Assembly (NCBI RefSeq): GCF_002091635.1
Contig: NZ_BDAC01000008.1
Span: forward strand, 62,001-126,000
Source: Pseudomonas indica NBRC 103045
Lineage (GTDB): Bacteria > Pseudomonadota > Gammaproteobacteria > Pseudomonadales > Pseudomonadaceae
Direction: 5' to 3'
DNA: 64,000 bases
Numbering within the stretch: position 1 is the first letter of the stretch; each line of letters starts with the position of its first letter. A model generated the notes under the pieces. It did no database searches and had not been told where the DNA came from. It saw nothing but the letters and a program-made list of their open reading frames with translations. Of this stretch, positions 1-8,272 are shown one piece after another. A program made the translations under genes and the position numbers.

Positions 1-785
1 GCAACGGCCCCCAGGTGGGCCTGCTGGCGCTCCAGGGTGCCGCCTACACCGAGGTCGGTACCTACCCGCTGGATGTGCTCGGCGCCGAGACCGAAGGCAT
101 GATCGGCTACATGATCGAACAGGAGCTGGGCAACCTGCTGCCGTTCGAGGTGCCGTTCGCCACCCTCCTCACCCAGGTCGAAGTGGATGCCGGCGACCCG
201 GCCTTCCAGAAGCCGAGCAAGCCCATCGGCCCGGTCTACGCCAAGGAAGAGGCCGAGCGCCTGGCCCGGGAGAAAGGTTGGAGCATCGCGCCAGACGGCG
301 ACAAATTCCGCCGCGTGGTGCCGAGCCCGCGACCCAAGCGGATCTTCGAGATTCGCCCGATCCAGTGGCTCTTGGAGAAGGGCTCGGTGGTGATCTGCGC
401 CGGTGGCGGCGGCATACCCACCATCTACGACGAGAACCGCAAGCTGCACGGCATCGAGGCGGTGATCGACAAGGACCTCTGCTCCGCGCTGCTGGCCGAA
501 CAACTGGAAGCCGACCTGCTGGTGATCGCCACCGACGTCGACGCCGCCTACCTCGACTGGGGCAAGCCGACGCAGAAAGCCATCGCCCAGGCCCACCCGG
601 ACGAACTCGAGCGCCTCGGCTTCGCCGCCGGCTCCATGGGCCCGAAGGTTCAGGCCGCCTGCGAATTCGCCCGCCATACCGGCAAGGCCGCGGTGATCGG
701 CTCGCTGGCCGACATCCAGGCCATCGTCCAGGGCGAAGCCGGTACACGGGTGAGCACGGCGCAAGCGGGTATCCGATACCGTTGA
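1..785 (+). CDS. arcC: Carbamate kinase, 5' end outside window
   Basis: Carbamate kinase makes ATP from carbamoyl phosphate, the last step of the arginine deiminase pathway, in the cytoplasm. The window opens inside the N-terminal active-site segment ([10 protein letters not shown]), so the true start lies upstream; the first in-window GTG at 15 is internal. Typical family stretches follow: [48 protein letters not shown] and [13 protein letters not shown]. The frame closes with TGA at 783-785. In P. aeruginosa arcC ends the arcDABC operon and is followed by the fabY gene, as here, which supports the name. It is immediately followed by a perfect 11-bp hairpin. Confidence 0.95.
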   Translation, partial: NGPQVGLLALQGAAYTEVGTYPLDVLGAETEGMIGYMIEQELGNLLPFEVPFATLLTQVEVDAGDPAFQKPSKPIGPVYAKEEAERLAREKGWSIAPDGDKFRRVVPSPRPKRIFEIRPIQWLLEKGSVVICAGGGGIPTIYDENRKLHGIEAVIDKDLCSALLAEQLEADLLVIATDVDAAYLDWGKPTQKAIAQAHPDELERLGFAAGSMGPKVQAACEFARHTGKAAVIGSLADIQAIVQGEAGTRVSTAQAGIRYR

Positions 786-788
786 GCC

Positions 789-814
789 GCAGGGGCGGAG
801 AAATCCGCCCCTGC
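789..814 (+). terminator. Stem-loop directly after arcC
   Basis: Perfect 11-bp GC-rich stem (789-799 pairing with 804-814) closed by a GAAA tetraloop, starting 4 nt after the arcC stop codon. There is no T-run, so it may be a 3' mRNA-stabilising hairpin or a REP-type element rather than a classical intrinsic terminator. Confidence 0.5.
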
Positions 815-836
815 ACAAGCGGCATGGCATCCCACC

Positions 837-863
837 GTGTAGGGGCGAATTCATTCGCCCGAC
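837..863 (+). repeat. Palindromic repeat, family A, copy 1
   Basis: A short palindrome with core GGGCGAATTCATTCGCCC, preceded by GTGTAG. The same unit recurs inverted at about 16430-16456 and direct at about 33481-33506, always between genes. The size and intergenic placement fit a Pseudomonas REP-like element; the family name is not known to me. Confidence 0.7.
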
Positions 864-906
864 GGAGGTTCGTGGCAGATAAATCCACCCAGGCTCGCAT
901 CGTTTT

Positions 907-979
907 TGTAGGAGCGAGCTCTGCTCACGATAGAGCTTCACGGAGACTTCGCCAGCAGAGCTGGCTCCTACACAAAGCG
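907..979. repeat. Inverted pair of GTAGGAGC palindromes
   Basis: Two copies of a REP-like unit face each other. The left arm begins GTAGGAGCGAGCTCTGCTC and the right arm is nearly its reverse complement (GCAGAGCTGGCTCCTAC). This forms a long imperfect hairpin in the arcC-fabY gap. Together with the hairpin at 789 and the repeat at 837 it accounts for most of the structured sequence between 786 and 1243; I see no gene there. Confidence 0.65.
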
Positions 980-1243
980 GGTTCGGTGTGGCACTCATCC
1001 ATGAGTGAATCCACCCCCACACGATCTTGCCCCATGGCCAAACACCTATCGGGCCTAGGGCCTTTCCGACTCATACCTTGGTCGAAACCGTGACTCGATA
1101 GTCATCGAACACGTCAGCATAAGCATCCCTACCTGCGGCCGGGCTTCCATCGCCCGTCGATCACGGGTAAACCACACTCTATCGACAAGTCCAGAGGCCC
1201 ATGCGGCCCGCGTCGACCTTCTTGCGTGAGGAGTTTCCGAGTC

Positions 1244-3151
1244 ATGTCTCGTCTACCTGTGATCGTTGGTTTCGGGGGTTATAACGCCGCAGGCCGCAGC
1301 TCCTTCCACCATGGATTCCGACGCACCGTCATCGACAGCCTGGACCCACGCGCACGTCAGGAGACCCTGGCCGGCCTCGCGGTAATGATGAAGCTGGTCA
1401 AGGTGGTGGACGGCGAATACCGCGACGACACTGGCGCCACGCTGACCCCGGCGGACATCGAAGCCCGCCATGCGCAACGCATCCTCGATTCCACCCTGGT
1501 CCGCCGCATCGAGAAGCAGTACCTCGACGTCGACGCCGCCTATTGGCAAAAGAACGTCACCGTCGCCGGCGTGGAAGGCGCGCCGCTGACCTTCTGCGTA
1601 CCGCTCAAGCAGCTCCCCGAGCCGGTCCCGGCCAACTGGTCGGTGGAATCGATCAGCGCCACCGAAGCCCGCGTCACCCTGCACGAAAGCTGTGAATTCA
1701 AGATCGAGAGCTACCGTTCGCTGCCGGTGAAGTCCGCCGGGCAACTACCCTCCGGCTTCGAGCCCAGCGAACTGTACAACTCGCGCTTCCACCCGCGCGG
1801 CCTGCAACTGACCATCGTCGGCGTCACCGATGCCCTGCGCTCGGTGGGCATCGATTGGAAGACCATCGTCGAGCACGTCGCCCCGGATGAAATCGCCGTG
1901 TTCGCCGGCAGTATCATGAGCCAGTTGGACGAGAACGGCTTCGGCGGCCTGATGCAATCGCGCCTCAAGGGCGGTCGGGTGACCGCCAAGCAGTTGCCGC
2001 TGGGCCTCAACACCATGCCCGCCGACTTCATCAACGCCTACGTGCTGGGCAGCGTCGGCACCACCGGCAGCGTCACCGGCGCCTGCGCCACCTTCCTCTA
2101 CAACCTGCAGAAGGGCGTCGACTGCATCACCTCGGGCCGCGCCCGGGTGGTCATCGTCGGCAACAGCGAAGCCCCCATCACCCTGGAATGCATCGACGGC
2201 TACGGCGCCATGGGCGCCCTGGCCACCGAAGAGGGTCTGCGCCTGATCGAAGGCCGCGACGACGTGGACTTCCGCCGCGCCAGCCGGCCGTTCGGCGAGA
2301 ACTGCGGCTTCACCCTGGCCGAGTCGGCCCAATACGTGGTGCTGATGGACGACGAACTGGCCCTGGAGCTGGGTGCCGATATCCATGGCGCCGTGCCGGA
2401 CGTGTTCATCAACGCCGACGGCTTCAAGAAATCCATCTCCGCTCCCGGCCCCGGCAACTACCTGACCATGGCCAAGGCCGTGGCCGGAGCGGCCCAACTG
2501 GTGGGCATCGATGCCGTGCGTCGACGCAGCTTCATTCACGCCCACGGCTCCAGTACCCCGGCCAACCGCGTTACCGAATCGGAATTGCTGGACCGCGTCG
2601 CCGCCGCCTTCGGTATCGAAAGCTGGCCGGTCACCGCGGTGAAGGCGTTCGTCGGCCACTCCCTGGCGCCGGCCAGCGGCGACCAGCTGATCTCCGCCCT
2701 GGGCTCGTTCAAGTACGGCATCGTCCCCGGCATCAAGACCATCGACGGCGTGGCCCATGACGTGCACCAGCAGCACCTGCGCATCGTCACCCAGGACCTG
2801 AAGCTGGGCGACAACACCCTGGACGTCTGCTTCATCAACTCCAAGGGCTTCGGCGGCAACAACGCCAGCGGCTACGTGCTGGCGCCCCAGGTGGTCGAGC
2901 GCATGTTGCGCAAGCGCCACGGCGACGCCGCCTTCGCCGCCTACCGCGAGCGCCGCGAACAGACCCGCGCCAACGCCCTCCGCTACGAGGAGCAGGCGCT
3001 CAAGGGCCAGTTCGACATCATCTACAACTTCGGCCAGGACCTGATCGACGACCGCGATATCCGTATCAGCGACAGCCGTATCGAAGTGCCGGGCTTCGCC
3101 CAGCCGCTGGAATACCCGAAGGACGCACGCTTCCTCGACATGCTGGACTGA
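1244..3151 (+). CDS. fabY: Beta-ketoacyl synthase of the FabY class
   Basis: 635 aa condensing enzyme. FabY-class synthases start fatty acid synthesis in P. aeruginosa by condensing acetyl-CoA with malonyl-ACP, replacing the main role of FabH. The thiolase fold carries the nucleophile Cys281 in GACAT, His434 in HAHGSS and Lys/His in KAFVGHS with His472, the C-H-H set of KAS I/II enzymes. The length, much greater than the roughly 410 aa of FabB/FabF, fits FabY. The start is set at ATG 1244, with a TGAGGAG ribosome site 10 nt upstream; the GTG at 1226 overlaps that site and is unlikely. It follows arcC as in P. aeruginosa. Confidence 0.9.
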   Translation: MSRLPVIVGFGGYNAAGRSSFHHGFRRTVIDSLDPRARQETLAGLAVMMKLVKVVDGEYRDDTGATLTPADIEARHAQRILDSTLVRRIEKQYLDVDAAYWQKNVTVAGVEGAPLTFCVPLKQLPEPVPANWSVESISATEARVTLHESCEFKIESYRSLPVKSAGQLPSGFEPSELYNSRFHPRGLQLTIVGVTDALRSVGIDWKTIVEHVAPDEIAVFAGSIMSQLDENGFGGLMQSRLKGGRVTAKQLPLGLNTMPADFINAYVLGSVGTTGSVTGACATFLYNLQKGVDCITSGRARVVIVGNSEAPITLECIDGYGAMGALATEEGLRLIEGRDDVDFRRASRPFGENCGFTLAESAQYVVLMDDELALELGADIHGAVPDVFINADGFKKSISAPGPGNYLTMAKAVAGAAQLVGIDAVRRRSFIHAHGSSTPANRVTESELLDRVAAAFGIESWPVTAVKAFVGHSLAPASGDQLISALGSFKYGIVPGIKTIDGVAHDVHQQHLRIVTQDLKLGDNTLDVCFINSKGFGGNNASGYVLAPQVVERMLRKRHGDAAFAAYRERREQTRANALRYEEQALKGQFDIIYNFGQDLIDDRDIRISDSRIEVPGFAQPLEYPKDARFLDMLD

Positions 3152-3218
3152 TCGCCCGCCTCCACGCGGGCCCGTCCGAGGGCCCGCTGCCCGCCTCTCC
3201 CGGCTTGCGCGCTATTTC

Positions 3219-3233
3219 ATAAGCAACGCTTAT
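3219..3233. promoter_or_regulatory. Candidate LysR-type operator palindrome
   Basis: Perfect inverted repeat ATAAGC-AAC-GCTTAT in the 230-bp gap before the aldolase gene, in an AT-richer patch. Its 15-bp dyad shape suits a LysR-family activator, and a LysR gene lies just beyond this two-gene cassette. Assignment to that regulator is inference. Confidence 0.45.
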
Positions 3234-3390
3234 CGAAAGCACAGTCAAATCGAAATAGCGCCGCCCATCTCCTCTCTCTAACCTGATCGCGCTCGAGCAT
3301 TCCGGCCGAGGCGGCGCCCGCCGTCCCGGCCATCCTGATCGGCCCGCTACCGGGGCGGGCCGATGCGTTCAGACACGAGAGGCGATGCCG

Positions 3391-4173
3391 ATGTCCACGA
3401 CATTCGAAATGAGCAAACCCGAGCTGATGGCCAAGGCCCATCGGCAAATGCGCGACGCCCTGCCGGAAACCGCCTGGAGCGCCCGGCAGAAGCTGGCGCT
3501 GACCTGCCGCATCCTGCACGACGCCGGCCACGACTCCGGCCTGGCGGGGCAGATCACCACCCGTGCGGAGAAACCCGGCACCTACTACACCCAGCGACTC
3601 GGGCTGGGCTTCGATGAAATCGGCGCGGAAAACCTGCTGCTGGTGGATGAGGACCTGAATGTCCTCGAAGGTGACGGCATGCCCAATCCGGCCAACCGGT
3701 TCCACAGCTGGGTCTACCGTGCCCGCCCGGATGTGAACTGCATCATCCACACCCATCCGCTGCACGTCTCCGCACTGTCGATGCTGGAGGTGCCGCTGGC
3801 GATCTCGCACATGGACACCAGCCCGCTGTTCGAGGACTGCGCCTTCCTCCCGGAATGGCCGGGCGTGCCGGTGGGTAACGAAGAGGGCCGGATCATCTCC
3901 GAAGCTCTCGGCGACAAGCGCGCGGTGCTGCTCGCCCACCACGGTCAACTGGTGGCCGGGCGCAGCATCGAGGAAGCCTGTGTACTGGCGGTGCTGATCG
4001 AACGCGCGGCGCGGTTGCAACTGCTGGCCATGTCCGCCGGTGCCCTCAAGCCCATTCCCGAAGCGCTGGCCCGCGAAGCCCACGACTGGGTATCCGCGCC
4101 CAAGCGCCATCAGGCGGCCTTCGCCTACTACGCCCGCCGGGCGCTGAAACAGCACCCGGACTGCCTGGCCTGA
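3391..4173 (+). CDS. Class II aldolase/adducin family protein
   Basis: About 260 aa. The family binds a divalent metal and cleaves or isomerises small phosphorylated or hydroxy-acid substrates. The zinc ligands are visible as His120 and His122 in IIHTHP and His183 in LLAHHGQ. The usual PSSE segment carrying the catalytic Glu reads PNPANRFH, so the Glu is replaced by Ala, as in a subset of the family whose chemistry is uncertain. ATG 3391 is preferred because GAGAGG lies 8 nt upstream; ATG 3385 is only 2 nt from it. The DapA-like gene follows 27 nt later, suggesting one transcript acting on a small keto or hydroxy acid. The substrate is unknown. Confidence 0.8.
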   Translation: MSTTFEMSKPELMAKAHRQMRDALPETAWSARQKLALTCRILHDAGHDSGLAGQITTRAEKPGTYYTQRLGLGFDEIGAENLLLVDEDLNVLEGDGMPNPANRFHSWVYRARPDVNCIIHTHPLHVSALSMLEVPLAISHMDTSPLFEDCAFLPEWPGVPVGNEEGRIISEALGDKRAVLLAHHGQLVAGRSIEEACVLAVLIERAARLQLLAMSAGALKPIPEALAREAHDWVSAPKRHQAAFAYYARRALKQHPDCLA

Positions 4174-4200
4174 CCGACCGAATCATAAGGAATCCTTTTC

Positions 4201-5088
4201 ATGACAGAACTGAACCTCAAGGGCATCATCGCCTACCCCGTCACGCCTTTCTCCGCCTGCGGCGAACGCATCGACGGCGACACCCTCGGCCTGCTCATCG
4301 ACCGTCTGATCGACAGCGGCTGCCACGCCATCGCCCCGCTGGGCAGCACCGGCGAGAGCGCTTACCTGAACGACAAGGAATGGGACGAAGTGGCCGAGCG
4401 CTCGCTGAGCCAAGTGAATCGCCGGGTGCCGGTGATCGTCGGTATCTCCGACCTGACCACGCAGAACGCCATCCGCCGCGCCCGCTTCGCCCAGGCGCAT
4501 GGCGCCGACGCGGTGATGGTGCTGCCGGTGTCCTACTGGAAGCTCTCCGAGCGCGAGATCTACCGGCACTACAGTCGCATCGCCCAGGCCATCGACATCC
4601 CGATCATGCTCTACAACAACCCGGCCACCAGCGGCGTGGACATGTCGCCGGAGCTGATCGCACGGATCGTGCGGGAAGTAGACAACGTCACCATGGTCAA
4701 GGAGAGCACCGGCGACATCCAGCGCATGCACCGCCTGGCGCAGCTCTCCGACCGGCGCATCCCGATGTACAACGGCAGCAATCCATTGGCCCTGGAAGCC
4801 TTCGCCGCTGGCGCGGTGGGCTGGTGCACCGCGGCGCCCAACCTCATTCCGGCCCTGAACCTGCGGCTCTACGAAGCGGCGCTGGCAGGTGACCTGCAGC
4901 AAGCCCGAGACCTGTTCTACCGGCAGTTGCCGCTGCTGCAATTCATTCTCAAGGGTGGACTGCCGACCACCATCAAGGCCGGTCTCACGCTTTGCGGCAT
5001 CGACGCCGGCGTCCCCCGCCTGCCGCTGGAAGCGTTGGACGAAGCTGAAACCGAGCGGCTGGCCGCGATCCTCGACACGCTGCGCTGA
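4201..5088 (+). CDS. DapA/NanA-family lyase or synthase
   Basis: 295 aa class I aldolase-fold protein of the dihydrodipicolinate synthase/N-acetylneuraminate lyase family. The Schiff-base lysine is Lys167 in MVKESTGD and the catalytic tyrosine is Tyr138 in LYNNPATSG; the pyruvate carboxylate-binding GSTGES is near residue 48. TAAGGA precedes the ATG. The pairing with a class II aldolase and a LysR gene points to a catabolic aldolase or dehydratase rather than the lysine-biosynthetic DapA. P. aeruginosa has a similar dapA-like/aldolase/LysR trio elsewhere (PA0223-PA0225, from memory). Exact substrate not assignable. Confidence 0.85.
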   Translation: MTELNLKGIIAYPVTPFSACGERIDGDTLGLLIDRLIDSGCHAIAPLGSTGESAYLNDKEWDEVAERSLSQVNRRVPVIVGISDLTTQNAIRRARFAQAHGADAVMVLPVSYWKLSEREIYRHYSRIAQAIDIPIMLYNNPATSGVDMSPELIARIVREVDNVTMVKESTGDIQRMHRLAQLSDRRIPMYNGSNPLALEAFAAGAVGWCTAAPNLIPALNLRLYEAALAGDLQQARDLFYRQLPLLQFILKGGLPTTIKAGLTLCGIDAGVPRLPLEALDEAETERLAAILDTLR

Positions 5089-5096
5089 CAGTCCGG

Positions 5097-5122
5097 CACG
5101 CCCCGCCCAGCGGGGCGTGTTT
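5097..5122. terminator. Intrinsic terminator between dapA-like gene and LysR gene
   Basis: 10-bp perfect GC stem (5097-5106 with 5110-5119) with a CCA loop followed by TTTC, placed between two convergent genes; it can serve both directions. Confidence 0.75.
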
Positions 5123-6003
5123 CATCCTTCCAGATCGGCGAGCACGTCGTCGATCAGTTCCAGCATCGGCTTCTGCCGTTGCGCATCGCGAAACACCAAA
5201 CCCACCTTGAGCACCACGCGCGGATCGCTCAGCGGCTTCCACAGCAGGCCCTGGCCGGTACGCAATGCCTGCGCACGCCCCGGCAACACAGTGGCCAGGC
5301 GGGCCCGGCCGAGGCTGTCGAGAATCCCATTCATCTGGTTCAGCTCCATCTGCACCTGCGGCTGCCGGCCGATGCGCGCCAGTTGTTCCTCCCAAATCTG
5401 CCGGGTACGGAACTCCTCGCCAAGGAGCATCATCGGCTGCTCGGCAGCCTGGGCCACCGATACTTTGCGGAAGTCCTTGAGCGGATGGTCCTCGGCCACC
5501 ACCAGGTTCAGCTCGTCCTCGTAGACCGGCATGCCGTGCAACCCCGCGTGCCGGGGTGGCAGGAAGCTGATGCCGATGTCCAGGCTGCCCGCCAGCAGGC
5601 GCCGCTCGATCTCGCCGCCGGACAGCTCGTAGACCTGCACCTTCAGATAGGGCTGGCGCTCCCGGAGTTTTTCCAGCAGCGGCGGGATCAGGGAGGCATT
5701 CACCGTCTGCAGCACACCGATGGCCAGCACTTTCGGCGGCTGGCCCCGGTAGGCGTGCAGGGCGTCGTGTGCGCGGCCCAGCCCGTCCAGCAACGGCACG
5801 GCATGCTGATAGAGGGTATGCGCGGCGAGGGTCGGCGACAGGCGCTTGTTGTGCCGATGGAACAGCGGCACGTCCAGCTCGCCCTCCAACTGGCGGATCT
5901 GCTGCGACAGCGCCGGCTGGGAAATACACAGGCGCTCCGCCGCGCGCCCGACGTGGGTTTCCTCGTAGAGCGCGACGAAGTATTTGAGCTGGCGGAAATC
6001 CAA
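5122..6003 (-). CDS. LysR-family transcriptional regulator
   Basis: 293 aa if started at the TTG at 6003, which has GGAAGGA 5-6 nt upstream and gives the normal N-terminus LDFRQLKYFVALYEE. Longer frames would run into cysQ. The N-terminal winged helix-turn-helix is clear (HVGRAAERLCISQPALSQQIRQLE), followed by a periplasmic-binding-protein-like effector domain. It is convergent with the aldolase/DapA-like pair and is probably their regulator; a perfect 15-bp dyad upstream of that pair is a candidate binding site. Effector unknown. Confidence 0.85.
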   Translation of the reverse strand: MDFRQLKYFVALYEETHVGRAAERLCISQPALSQQIRQLEGELDVPLFHRHNKRLSPTLAAHTLYQHAVPLLDGLGRAHDALHAYRGQPPKVLAIGVLQTVNASLIPPLLEKLRERQPYLKVQVYELSGGEIERRLLAGSLDIGISFLPPRHAGLHGMPVYEDELNLVVAEDHPLKDFRKVSVAQAAEQPMMLLGEEFRTRQIWEEQLARIGRQPQVQMELNQMNGILDSLGRARLATVLPGRAQALRTGQGLLWKPLSDPRVVLKVGLVFRDAQRQKPMLELIDDVLADLEG

Positions 6004-6029
6004 GTCGGGTCCTTCCGGCGGGCGCCCTG

Positions 6030-6851
6030 TCAGTCCAGTGCGCGGGCGAGCTGGATCAACTCGGCGCGCCATTCAGCGGCGACCGGTAAGGCAAGGAACG
6101 AGGGGTTCAGGTAGGTCTCGCGCGCCTCGTAGGTCAGCGGCTCGCCGTGCAGGTCGAGCACCTCGCCGCCGGCGCCTTCCAGCACGCCCTGGGCGGCCGC
6201 GGTGTCCCACTGCGAGGTGGGTGCCAGGCGCGGATAGCAATCGGCCTCGCCTTCGGCCAGCAGGCAGAACTTCAGCGAGCTACCGACGTTGGCCAATTGC
6301 AGGTCGCCGAAGCGCTCACCCAAGCCGGCCAACAAGCGTTCCTGGGCCGGACTGGAATGGCGCCGGCTGGCCACCACGGTGAAGGCTTCCGCCGGCGCGA
6401 TGCGCACCGCAATCGGCTGCGGCTCGCCATCGGCCTCGGCACACCAGGCGCCCAGCCCGGCTCCACCGTAGTAACAGCGTCCACTGGCCGGAATGCCGAC
6501 CACGCCGAACAACACCCGGCCTCGTTCGATCAACGCCACGTTGACGGTGAACTCTTCGGTGCCAGCGATGAATTCCTTGGTGCCGTCCAGCGGGTCCACC
6601 AGCCACCAGCGTGTCCAGGCGGCGCGCTGCGACAGCGGGATTTCGGCATCTTCCTCGGAAAGCACCGGGATGTCCGGCGCCAGGGCACGGAGCCCTGCCA
6701 CCAGCAGGTCGTGGGCGGCCATGTCGGCGGCGGTGACCGGCGAGGCGTCGGCCTTCTCGGTGACGGTCACGCCGATGCGCCAGTGCGGCAGGATGGCCTG
6801 GCCGGCGGCGCGGACCAACTCGATCACGGCGGGCAGCAGCGCCTGGCTCAT
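6030..6851 (-). CDS. cysQ: 3'(2'),5'-bisphosphate nucleotidase
   Basis: 273 aa Mg-dependent, lithium-sensitive phosphatase of the inositol monophosphatase superfamily. It hydrolyses PAP (adenosine 3',5'-bisphosphate) to AMP during sulfate assimilation. Signature residues: SEEDAE for metal site 1, VDPLDGTKEF for the core metal and phosphate site, and WDTAAAQGVLEGAGG near the C-terminus. ATG at 6851 overlaps the nudE stop by 4 nt (ATGA), so the two are translationally coupled in a nudE-cysQ operon, as in many gammaproteobacteria. Confidence 0.93.
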   Translation of the reverse strand: MSQALLPAVIELVRAAGQAILPHWRIGVTVTEKADASPVTAADMAAHDLLVAGLRALAPDIPVLSEEDAEIPLSQRAAWTRWWLVDPLDGTKEFIAGTEEFTVNVALIERGRVLFGVVGIPASGRCYYGGAGLGAWCAEADGEPQPIAVRIAPAEAFTVVASRRHSSPAQERLLAGLGERFGDLQLANVGSSLKFCLLAEGEADCYPRLAPTSQWDTAAAQGVLEGAGGEVLDLHGEPLTYEARETYLNPSFLALPVAAEWRAELIQLARALD

Positions 6852-7414
6852 AGCTGCAGCTCTCCGCGCTGGGTCAGCAGGTCGCGCGCCAGATAGAGCG
6901 CGGCCAGGGCGCGGCCTTCGCTGAACTGCGGGTGCTGCATCAGGCTCGACAGTTCGCGCAGGCTGACCTTGTCCAGCCGCAGCGGCTCCGGTTCGTCGCC
7001 GGGCAGGGTTTCCGGGTAGAGATCGCGGGCCAGCACGACCTGGATCTTCTGGCTCATGTAGCCGGGGGACAGGGACAGTTCGGTGAGATGTTCCAGTTGC
7101 CGCGCGCCGAAACCGGCCTCTTCCTTCAATTCGCGGTTGGCCGCCGCCAGCACGTCCTCGCCCGGCTCGATCAGCCCCTTGGGCAACGACAACTGGTAAT
7201 CGTCGGTGCCGGCGCAGTATTCCTCCACCAGCAGCACATGCTCGGCGTCGGCCAGCGCCACGATCATCACCGCGCCATAGCCCACGCCCTTGCCCACCAG
7301 CCGCTCATAAGTACGCTCGACGCCGTTGGCGAAACGCAACTGAAGCTCTTCGACGCGGAACAGGCGGCTGCTCGCGACGATCTCGCGAGCGAGGACGGTG
7401 GGTTTCTGTCGCAT
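6848..7414 (-). CDS. nudE: ADP compounds hydrolase, Nudix family
   Basis: 188 aa. NudE cleaves ADP-ribose, Ap3A and NADH to AMP plus a second product. The Nudix box is intact (G-L-I-E-P-G-E-D then RELKEEAGF). ATG 7414 is chosen because GAAGGAG lies 6 nt upstream in GGAGATGCCCATG; the nearer ATG at 7420 abuts the ribosome site. It overlaps cysQ by ATGA and is divergent from the nucleotidase gene at 7552. Confidence 0.93.
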   Translation of the reverse strand: MRQKPTVLAREIVASSRLFRVEELQLRFANGVERTYERLVGKGVGYGAVMIVALADAEHVLLVEEYCAGTDDYQLSLPKGLIEPGEDVLAAANRELKEEAGFGARQLEHLTELSLSPGYMSQKIQVVLARDLYPETLPGDEPEPLRLDKVSLRELSSLMQHPQFSEGRALAALYLARDLLTQRGELQL

Positions 7415-7551
7415 GGGCATCTCCTTCTTCTTGCGGGGTATCATACCCCGGCTTTTCCGATTATCCCCGCCGGAGATTGCGTCCAGGCGACGCCTTTCGG
7501 GCGAATCGCGACGCGATCCCCAGCGATTCCGTCGCCACAGAAGAAAACCGC

Positions 7552-8223
7552 ATGAACCCATTGAACTGGCGCGCCATCGACACCGTCCTGCTCGACATGG
7601 ACGGCACCCTGCTCGACCTGCATTTCGACAATCATTTCTGGCTGGAACACCTGCCGCAGCGCTATGCCGATCACCACGGCATCAGCCGGGCCATGGCCGA
7701 GCTGGAACTGATGCCGCTGTTCGAGGCGCACGCCGGCAAGCTGACCTGGTACTGCCTGGATTTCTGGAGCGCCGAGCTGAAGCTGTCGGTGCGCGATCTC
7801 AAGCGCGAAGTGGCGCACCTGATCGCCCTGCGTCCGGATGCCGACCGCTTCCTCGCCGCCCTGCGCAAGGCCGGCAAGCGCGTGGTGCTGATCACCAATG
7901 CGCACCGCGATTCGCTGTCGCTGAAGCTGGAAAAGGTCGAGCTGGCCCCCTGGTTCGATCGCCTGATCAGCTCCCACGACTACGGTTTTCCCAAGGAAGA
8001 CCAGCAGTTCTGGTTCGCCCTGCAGCAGGATTTCCCGTTCGACCCCGCGCGCAGCCTGTTCATCGACGACAGCCTGCCGATCCTGCGCAGCGCCCGGCGT
8101 TTCGGCGTCGCCCATCTGCTCGCGGTACGCCAACCGGACAGCCGTAAAGGCCCCAAGGACACCGAGGAGTTCGCCGCCGTCGAGGACTACCGCACGCTGG
8201 TTGAGGAACTGGAACGCCCGTAA
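7552..8223 (+). CDS. yrfG: HAD-family GMP/IMP nucleotidase
   Basis: 223 aa HAD phosphatase. Motif I is LLDMDGTLLDL at the N-terminus, motif II LITNAHR, motif III the Lys in GFPKED, and motif IV LFIDDSLP. In E. coli the neighbouring yrfG/nudE pair has the same divergent layout, and YrfG is a 5'-nucleotidase for GMP and IMP. The ATG has only a weak purine-rich AGAAGAAAA upstream. Specificity is by homology. Confidence 0.85.
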   Translation: MNPLNWRAIDTVLLDMDGTLLDLHFDNHFWLEHLPQRYADHHGISRAMAELELMPLFEAHAGKLTWYCLDFWSAELKLSVRDLKREVAHLIALRPDADRFLAALRKAGKRVVLITNAHRDSLSLKLEKVELAPWFDRLISSHDYGFPKEDQQFWFALQQDFPFDPARSLFIDDSLPILRSARRFGVAHLLAVRQPDSRKGPKDTEEFAAVEDYRTLVEELERP

Positions 8224-8272
8224 CTCGGCACGCCTCTTGCGGCTTGGCGCACGACGCGGGAAGCTCCGCCCC

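Noticed and set aside
837..979. CRISPR array in the arcC-fabY gap
   Set aside because: The repeats are palindromes of different types with no regular spacers.
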